From the NCBI GenBank assembly GCA_021793215.1, contig JAJYTE010000003.1:57920-121919 (forward strand): a stretch of DNA of 64,000 bases. The letters run 5' to 3'. Origin of the DNA: Bacillota bacterium. GTDB lineage: Bacteria > Bacillota > Sulfobacillia > JAJZYS01 > JAJYTV01. A model generated the notes under the pieces. That model did not search any database, was not told where the DNA came from, and saw only the letters and a list, made by a program, of their open reading frames with translations. The position numbers and the translations under genes are program-made. Of the stretch, positions 57,973 to 64,000 are shown piece after piece. Position 1 is the stretch's first letter. Each line of letters begins with the position of its first letter.

Positions 57973-58881
57973 CTATGTGCCGCTCCAGCAAAGGTCCGGG
58001 AGGGCGGTCCGCGCCGCCGCGAGGGTCGGCGCGGCGCTCGCGCCGCCAAGCGCGCCCACCGCGCAGCCCGCCGCGTACTGGCCGAGCCGGATTGCGCCCG
58101 CCTCTCCGAGGCCATGCACCCTCCCCGCCAGGTAGCCTGCGTCGAACACGTCTCCCGCTCCCGTGGCATCTATCGCCTCGCGTGGCGTCGTGGGGTGGAT
58201 CTCCACGCCGTTTGGCCCGACGGACAGCACGCCCTCCGGTCCCAGCTTGACGAGTGCGCGCGGCACCACGTCAAGGAGCGCCGCCGCCGCGTCGCGTACC
58301 CCGTCCCTCCCCGTCACGAGCACCGCCTCCCGGGCGCTCGGCAGGTAGAGGTCCGCCAGCGAGAGCACGCGGCGCAGGGAAGCGCTCCTCAGCCACGCGG
58401 GGTCGGTGCCGCAGTCCATCGACACGAATCGTCCCTCGGCGCGGGCCATGCGCGCCAGATCCTCCGCGAACGGCCCGCGGCAGGAGAGATGCACCGCCTC
58501 GCAGTCGGGGTGGCTCTCCAGCGCGCTGCGGCCCGCCAAAAGGAGCTCCTCGTCCGTCGGGAACCCGGCGGTCAGAAAGCCTCGGTCGCCGCGAAGGTTC
58601 AGGGCGATCGTCACCGGCGTTCTTTTAGACCCGGAGCGCACAAGCGGTACGCCCTCGGCCTCCAGCGAGAGCGCGAGGAAGCGGCCCGCAGAGTCATCGC
58701 CGATCGGCGATGCGAGCGCCGCCTCCACCCCGAGGCGGCAGAGCGCGGTCGCTGCGATCGCGAACCCGCCGGGAGCGAGCGCGACCGCATCCGTGCGCAG
58801 CTCCTCGCCCGGCCCTGGCAGGCGTCCGACCGGTGCGGCGACCACGTCGAGAAACGCCGGGCCGATGACGAGGACTTGCAC
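57973..58881 (-). CDS. PfkB-family carbohydrate kinase
   Basis: C-terminal 'DATGAGDVFDAGYLAGRV' PfkB signature. Confidence 0.92.
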   Translation of the reverse strand: MQVLVIGPAFLDVVAAPVGRLPGPGEELRTDAVALAPGGFAIAATALCRLGVEAALASPIGDDSAGRFLALSLEAEGVPLVRSGSKRTPVTIALNLRGDRGFLTAGFPTDEELLLAGRSALESHPDCEAVHLSCRGPFAEDLARMARAEGRFVSMDCGTDPAWLRSASLRRVLSLADLYLPSAREAVLVTGRDGVRDAAAALLDVVPRALVKLGPEGVLSVGPNGVEIHPTTPREAIDATGAGDVFDAGYLAGRVHGLGEAGAIRLGQYAAGCAVGALGGASAAPTLAAARTALPDLCWSGT

Positions 58882-58895
58882 CCGATCGCCTCCAG

Positions 58896-60167
58896 CTAGA
58901 TGCCGACCTCGAAGCGCAGCCAGTCTGCGAGGGAGTCGCGGCGCGTGGCCGGCCTTGCCACCCCATTGCGCACGAACACGATCGGCGCCACCGGAACTCG
59001 GTTGTAGTGCGACGCCATGCTGTGGTTATACGCGCCGGTGTCGAGCGCGACGAGCAGGTCGCCCGTCTCAAGGCGCGGCAGCGTGACGCCGCGCGCCAGA
59101 ACGTCGCCCGTCTCGCAGTGCAGACCTGCGACGTCGACCACCTCGGCCTCGGCGTTGGAGTTGTGCGCGGCGCGCATCGCGGGGTGGGCGCCGTAGAGCG
59201 CCGGCCGCGGGTTGTCGGACATGCCGCCGTCGACCAAGAGGTAGGTGCGGCCGTCCCCGACGCGCTTGCGCCCGACGACGCGGTAGACCGTCACGCCGCA
59301 TGGTCCGACCAGGTAGCGTCCGGGTTCGAAGATCAGCCGCGGCACGGGGCGATGCGCATCCTCCGCGAAGGGCGTGAGTCCCAGGCGGGCCTGCTCCGCC
59401 ACCTCGCTCGGAGTCGGTGCGCCTTCCTCGATGCCAAGGCCGCCGCCCAGGTCGAGCTCCTCCGGCCACCAGCCGGTCTCGGCGAGCACTGTGAGGGCGA
59501 AGGCGCCGAGCGCCTCCGCCGCCTGGCGGAAGGGCGGCAGTTCGGTGATCGCGGAGCCGATGTGGGAGTGCAGGCCGCGCAGGGCGAGGTGTTCGTCCGC
59601 CAGTGCCTGCCGGATCGCCGCGAGCGCCTGGCCGTCGTCGAGCGAGATGCCGAACTGGCTGCGCGGCACGCTGGTGGAGAGCGACGGATGCGTATGGGGA
59701 TCGACCCCGAGCTGCAGGCGGATCAGAACATCCTGCGCGCGGCCGGCCGTGCGCGCCGCCTTTGCGATGGCTGGGAGCTCGTCAAGCGAGTCCACCACTA
59801 CCCTCCCGACGCCTTCCTTGGCCGCCAGGGCGAGCGCCTGCGGCGACTTGTAGACGCCGTGGAGTAGGATTCGCTCGGCGGGGAAGCCGACGCGCAGCGC
59901 GAACTCGAGCTCGCCCTGGCCGACGACGTCGAGCATCATGCCCTCTTCCGCGATCAGCTTGACGAGCTTTCCGACGAGCAGCGCCTTCGAAGCGTAGGCG
60001 ACGTTCTCCGCACCGGCCGCTTCCTTGTACAAGGCGATGCGCCGAAGGAGTTCGTCCTCGTCCATGAGGTAGAGTGGCGTTCCGAACGCGGATGCAAGGT
60101 CCGAGATGCGGGCACCGGCGATCTGCGCGTTCCCATCCTGGTCGTAGGTAAAGCTTTGCGGTGGCAA
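58896..60167 (-). CDS. lysA: Diaminopimelate decarboxylase
   Basis: 'GTPLYLMDEDELLRRI', 'YASKALLVGKLVKLIAEEGMMLDVVGQGEL', 'GLHSHIGSAI', 'EPGRYLVGPCG'; TTG start after GGAGG. Confidence 0.95.
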   Translation of the reverse strand: MPPQSFTYDQDGNAQIAGARISDLASAFGTPLYLMDEDELLRRIALYKEAAGAENVAYASKALLVGKLVKLIAEEGMMLDVVGQGELEFALRVGFPAERILLHGVYKSPQALALAAKEGVGRVVVDSLDELPAIAKAARTAGRAQDVLIRLQLGVDPHTHPSLSTSVPRSQFGISLDDGQALAAIRQALADEHLALRGLHSHIGSAITELPPFRQAAEALGAFALTVLAETGWWPEELDLGGGLGIEEGAPTPSEVAEQARLGLTPFAEDAHRPVPRLIFEPGRYLVGPCGVTVYRVVGRKRVGDGRTYLLVDGGMSDNPRPALYGAHPAMRAAHNSNAEAEVVDVAGLHCETGDVLARGVTLPRLETGDLLVALDTGAYNHSMASHYNRVPVAPIVFVRNGVARPATRRDSLADWLRFEVGI

Positions 60168-60199
60168 TGGGTCAACCTCCCTGGGGTTTCGGGCGATGC

Positions 60200-61429
60200 T
60201 CAGGTACCCTTCGGGAGTCGCCCGCTCCGCGCGATCTCCCCATATCGTCGCCCGCTTGGGCGCACCGTCCGGTGCTGCGTCGCGCGGTCGACTCCGATGA
60301 TTCCGAACTGCGGCCGGTAGCCCTCCGCCCACTCGAAGTTGTCGAGCAGCGACCAGTACTGGTAGCCGATCACGGGCACACCCTGATGAAGCGCCTTCGA
60401 GACGGCCGCGAGGTGGTCGACGATGTACGCGAGGCGCTGATCGTCCTGGGCCGCCGCGATGCCGTTCTCGGTGATCATGATAGGTCTATCGTACGCCCGG
60501 AGGGCAAGGAGCGCTCGGTACAGACCCTGGGGCGAGATGGACCAACCCATCTCGGTGCGGGGCTCGTCCTCGGAAGCGAGCGGCACGCCCCGCAGCGGCC
60601 CGGTGACGTAGCGCGTGCTGTAGTAGTTGAGTCCGATGAAATCCTGCGCCTGACGCACTGCCCCGAGGTACCAGCGATTGAGCAGGTAGCTCTGAAGGCG
60701 GCTCCCGCCGCGGTGCAACGCGCGGTGCCCGTCGAGCGGCTGGAAGTCGATCCAGTGCTTCGCGACGCCGAGCAGCATGTCCGGATGGCGGGCGCGGATC
60801 CGGCCGTACGCGGCGAGGTGCCAGGAGACGAGTCGGCGCGCGGCGGCTAGGGCCGCAGTGGGGGAGCGTTTGCCGGGCGGCCAGACGCCGTCGACGTAGC
60901 CCATCAAAACGAGGATCATCGGTTCATTGATCGTGAGCACGTAGCGAGCAGCGCCCTCGAGGGCGTCGGCGGCGACGGCGCAGTAGGCGGCGAACCGCTC
61001 GGTGCTGCCCGGTGAGAGTACTCCCCCGTTCGCACTCAGCCATCGCGGCAGCGTGAAGTGGTGGAGTGAGACGATCGGCTCGACGCCGAATTCCCGGCAG
61101 CGGAGCGCCATGTCGCGGTAGTGCGCGAGTTCGCGCTCGTCGAAGCGGCCCGGCTCCGGCTCGATCCGGCTCCACTCCAGCGAGAAGCGGTACGAGTTGA
61201 GACCGAGGTCACGCGCCATGGCGATGTCCTCGGGGTACCTTTGGTAGTGCTCGCAAGCGCTGCCGGAGAGGTCCCTCGAGCCCTTGGCGAGTTCCCAGTC
61301 CCACCAGTCGCAATTGTCGTTGCCGCCTTCGACCTGGTGCGAAGACGTCGCCGCGCCGAAGAGAAACTCATCGGGGAAGTCGCGAACGGGCAAAGCGCTG
61401 CATCCTTCCGGGCGAAGACTAGGGGACAC
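60200..61429 (-). CDS. Family 1 glycoside hydrolase (beta-glucosidase-like)
   Basis: 'FPDEFLFGAATSSHQVEGGN', 'TINEPMI', 'IMITENGIA'. Confidence 0.95.
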   Translation of the reverse strand: MSPSLRPEGCSALPVRDFPDEFLFGAATSSHQVEGGNDNCDWWDWELAKGSRDLSGSACEHYQRYPEDIAMARDLGLNSYRFSLEWSRIEPEPGRFDERELAHYRDMALRCREFGVEPIVSLHHFTLPRWLSANGGVLSPGSTERFAAYCAVAADALEGAARYVLTINEPMILVLMGYVDGVWPPGKRSPTAALAAARRLVSWHLAAYGRIRARHPDMLLGVAKHWIDFQPLDGHRALHRGGSRLQSYLLNRWYLGAVRQAQDFIGLNYYSTRYVTGPLRGVPLASEDEPRTEMGWSISPQGLYRALLALRAYDRPIMITENGIAAAQDDQRLAYIVDHLAAVSKALHQGVPVIGYQYWSLLDNFEWAEGYRPQFGIIGVDRATQHRTVRPSGRRYGEIARSGRLPKGT

Positions 61430-61462
61430 ATTCCACGCCTTGGCGTCGGCACCTGCGCCCGC

Positions 61463-62218
61463 TCAGCCCTGGGTCTGGTACCCGCCATCGACGACCAGGG
61501 TGGAGCCGGTGACCATCGCCGAGAGGTCCGACGCGAGGAAGAGTACGGTCTGGGCCACGTCGAGCGGGGTGACCATGCGGCCCAGTGGGGTGCGGGTCAT
61601 GGCGCCCTCGATCAGCTCGTCCCGGTTGGGGAAATGCTGCAGCACGTCGGTCAGCACGACGCCTGGCTGCAGCGCGTTGACGCGGATCCCCTGCGGTCCG
61701 AGCTCCACGGCAAGGTGGCGGCAAAGCGACTCGATGGCCGCCTTCGACGCACCCACTGCAGTGTAGTAGGGCATGGCCCGGGTCGCCCCGATGCTCGAGA
61801 TCGCGACGATCGACCCGCCCCTGGGCATGAGCGGCGCCGCGAGCTGCGTGGAGTGCAGGAGGCCCCAGGCATTGATGTCCATCGTCCACTGGAAGTGGCG
61901 GCGGGTCAGATCCATCGCGCTCCGCTCCACACCGGACGCGGCGTTCGCAACCAGCAGGTCGATCGTGCCGAACCGCTCGCGCACCTCGTCGAACATGGCG
62001 GTGAGCGCGGGCGGGTCGGCCATGTTCGCCTTGATCGCGAACGCCTCGACGCCGCGGCTGCGCAGCTCCGAGAGCGTCGCGCCGGCCGCCCGGCGGTTGC
62101 GCAGGTAGTTGAAGGCAACGTCGACGCCTGCGTCGGCGAGCGCGATGGCGATCGCCTGTCCGATGCCGCGCCCGCCGCCTGTGACGACGGCGCGGCGGCC
62201 CTTGAGTTCCAGATCCAT
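61463..62218 (-). CDS. SDR-family oxidoreductase
   Basis: 'AVVTGGGRGIGQAIAIALADAGVDVAFNY', 'YYTAVGASKAAIESLCRHLAVEL'. Confidence 0.92.
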   Translation of the reverse strand: MDLELKGRRAVVTGGGRGIGQAIAIALADAGVDVAFNYLRNRRAAGATLSELRSRGVEAFAIKANMADPPALTAMFDEVRERFGTIDLLVANAASGVERSAMDLTRRHFQWTMDINAWGLLHSTQLAAPLMPRGGSIVAISSIGATRAMPYYTAVGASKAAIESLCRHLAVELGPQGIRVNALQPGVVLTDVLQHFPNRDELIEGAMTRTPLGRMVTPLDVAQTVLFLASDLSAMVTGSTLVVDGGYQTQG

Positions 62219-62401
62219 CGCATCGCCTCCGTTCCGTTGTACCCGGGCACTCGTTTCGCGCCGGGCCCCAAGGAACCCTCCGGGGGGAAGGCTACGGGTG
62301 CCGCGGCCGCCCGCCGGACCGACCAAGGCACGGCTGCGGCAGGATCCGGCGCCCTGCGGCCGAAGAGGTCAGGGGTCTAGTGCTCCTCTTGGAGGTGTGA
62401 G

Positions 62402-62779
62402 ATGCGTATCCTTCACACAAGAATCCGCGTCCGTGATCTTGAGCGGTCCGTAGCCTTCTACCGGGACGTCCTCGGCCTCGAGGAGTCCGGCCGCAGCGAC
62501 TCGCCGATGGGCAATCGGCTCGCCTACATGCGCGATCGCGCGTCCGGGCACGAGATCGAGCTCTGCTACCAGCCTGAGGGCCGCCCCTTCGCGTTTCCGG
62601 AGGACATCTTCCACGTCGCCTTCGAAGTGAGCGACCTCTCTGCCGTCGGCGAGGACCTCGCCCGCCGCGGGATCCCGTTCACCGACGGGCCCCACGTCTC
62701 GCGCAGCGGTTCGGCGCTCGCCTTCATCGACGATCCCGACGGCTACGAGATCGAGCTCCTGCAGCGCGCGAAGCCATGA
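62402..62779 (+). CDS. VOC-family protein (glyoxalase I-like)
   Basis: 'MRILHTRIRVRDLERSVAFYRDVLGL...DDPDGYEIELLQ'. Confidence 0.9.
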   Translation: MRILHTRIRVRDLERSVAFYRDVLGLEESGRSDSPMGNRLAYMRDRASGHEIELCYQPEGRPFAFPEDIFHVAFEVSDLSAVGEDLARRGIPFTDGPHVSRSGSALAFIDDPDGYEIELLQRAKP

Positions 62780-63552
62780 CCGGCCTCGAGGACGACGCCT
62801 GCGACGTCCTGCGCAAGGCGCGCTTCGGCCTCGGCCGCTCCGTCGACGAGGTTGCGCGCTCCGCCGGCATGGAGAGCGGACGCCTTCAGGAGATCGAGGC
62901 GGGAGCCGAGGCGAGCGTGGGGGAGCTCGAGCGCTTGGCGCGTGTCCTCTCGCTGCGCGTGGCGCCGCTCCTGGCGATCGCGACGGGTCGGTACCAGCCG
63001 CCGCCGGCCTCGCAGCGCTTCGGCGCGTGGACCGTCACGCCCGTCTTCGCCGAGGACGTAGGCGCGTACTGCTACGCGGTCACATCCGGGGTCGCGCGGT
63101 TCGCGGTCGACGCTGGCGGCGGTGCCGGGCGCATCCGCGACGCCTTGGGCGGTCCGCCCGAGGCCGTGCTGCTGACCCATGGCCACCGCGACCACATCGC
63201 GGCGCTCGGGGAGTTCTCGGCACCCGCGCTCGCCCACCCGGACCTCGCGCGGGAGGTGGGCGGACGCCCGCTCGCAGACGGCGAGGATGCGCTCTCGCTG
63301 CGCGCCCTGTACTGCCCGGGCCACAGTGCCGACATGCTCACCTTCGCGGGGCCCGGGTTCGCGTTCGTGGGCGACACGCTCTTCGCGGGATCGCTCGGGC
63401 GCGCCGTGTCGCCGGGCCGGTACGCGGCACTGATCGGGAGTGCGAAGCGGATCCTCGCCCTCCCGAAGGAGACGGTGCTCTTCTGCGGGCACGGCCCCGC
63501 GACGACGGTCGCGTCGGAACTGGAGCACAACGCGTTCCCGATCGATTCCTAG
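62776..63552 (+). CDS. XRE-type HTH domain fused to metallo-beta-lactamase-fold hydrolase
   Basis: N-terminal HTH 'RKARFGLGRSVDEVARSAGMESGRLQEIEAGAEASVGELERLARVL'; MBL 'LLTHGHRDHIAALG...YCPGHSADML..FVGDTLF'. Confidence 0.88.
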   Translation: MTGLEDDACDVLRKARFGLGRSVDEVARSAGMESGRLQEIEAGAEASVGELERLARVLSLRVAPLLAIATGRYQPPPASQRFGAWTVTPVFAEDVGAYCYAVTSGVARFAVDAGGGAGRIRDALGGPPEAVLLTHGHRDHIAALGEFSAPALAHPDLAREVGGRPLADGEDALSLRALYCPGHSADMLTFAGPGFAFVGDTLFAGSLGRAVSPGRYAALIGSAKRILALPKETVLFCGHGPATTVASELEHNAFPIDS

Positions 63553-63576
63553 CTGTGGCACGTTGGAGGGAAGAGC

Positions 63577-64000
63577 GTGGAGGTCTGGCGCGGCGCGGCG
63601 GTGCGCGAAGCGGTCGGGCGGAGCCTCGGTCCCGAGGCGATCGTCGTCGGTCGCCCCGGCCGGCCCAGCCCGAGCTGGCTGGCGGGACTGCCGTTCGGTC
63701 CGGACCAGTTCTTCCTCGGGGGCACGTTCGGTCCGTGGGCCGGCCGCGACCTCCCGCAGCTCCTCGAGGCGATGCTCGGTGCGCTGCCGCCGGGCGTCAA
63801 GCGCGTGTACCACTACGATTCCACCTGGCTCGACGCGGCGAAGGAAGCGTTCGAAGGCGCGGGGTTCCTGGAGTTCGTGCATCGCTACACGATGGTGCGC
63901 GCACTGCCGGCGCCGGGCCTTCTGGACGCGCCGCGCCTACACTTCGAGGCGCTTCGCCCGGGCAACGAGGCGGACTTCGCTCGAGCCTACGCCTCCTGCC
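63577..64000 (+). CDS. Uncharacterised protein, N-terminal part; possibly GNAT-related (truncated by window end)
   Basis: Uninterrupted frame from GTG 63577 to end of window; 'LHFEALRPGNEADFARAYASC' resembles start of a GNAT domain. Confidence 0.5.
   Translation, partial: MEVWRGAAVREAVGRSLGPEAIVVGRPGRPSPSWLAGLPFGPDQFFLGGTFGPWAGRDLPQLLEAMLGALPPGVKRVYHYDSTWLDAAKEAFEGAGFLEFVHRYTMVRALPAPGLLDAPRLHFEALRPGNEADFARAYASC

Overview
Chromosomal window of about 64 kb from a high-GC, endospore-forming, Firmicutes-like bacterium (inferred from SpoVT, a GerA/GerB/GerC germinant-receptor operon and AbrB). Main blocks: mfd 3' end; spoVT; ger operon; a phenylacetate/beta-oxidation-type CoA cluster (two CoA ligases, EthD, two enoyl-CoA hydratases, two 3-hydroxyacyl-CoA dehydrogenase-family proteins, thiolase, Leu/Phe-type dehydrogenase); a DevR/DevS-like two-component system; two adjacent class II (B12) ribonucleotide reductases, the first with an intein; a low-density island with decayed genes and a VapBC-type TA pair; M23 peptidase; proBA; BNR protein plus MoaD/ThiS; a second decayed region with a 44-bp direct repeat; SSS symporter/DUF3311; AbrB; a rib operon with FMN riboswitch; LonB-like protease; sugar and amino-acid genes; glyoxalase and an HTH-MBL fusion. 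Most notable observations: (1) a small ORF at 45210-45650 with an in-frame TGA followed, 24 nt later, by a hairpin with a GGTCT loop resembling a bacterial SECIS (candidate selenoprotein, nonsense mutation not excluded); (2) an intein in NrdJ whose two LAGLIDADG acidic positions both look lost; (3) tandem NrdR-box-like sites 31 bp apart upstream of nrdJ; (4) a vapBC promoter in which a 10-bp-arm palindrome covers the spacer and -10. All calls come from reading the sequence and the supplied ORF translations; no searches were run.
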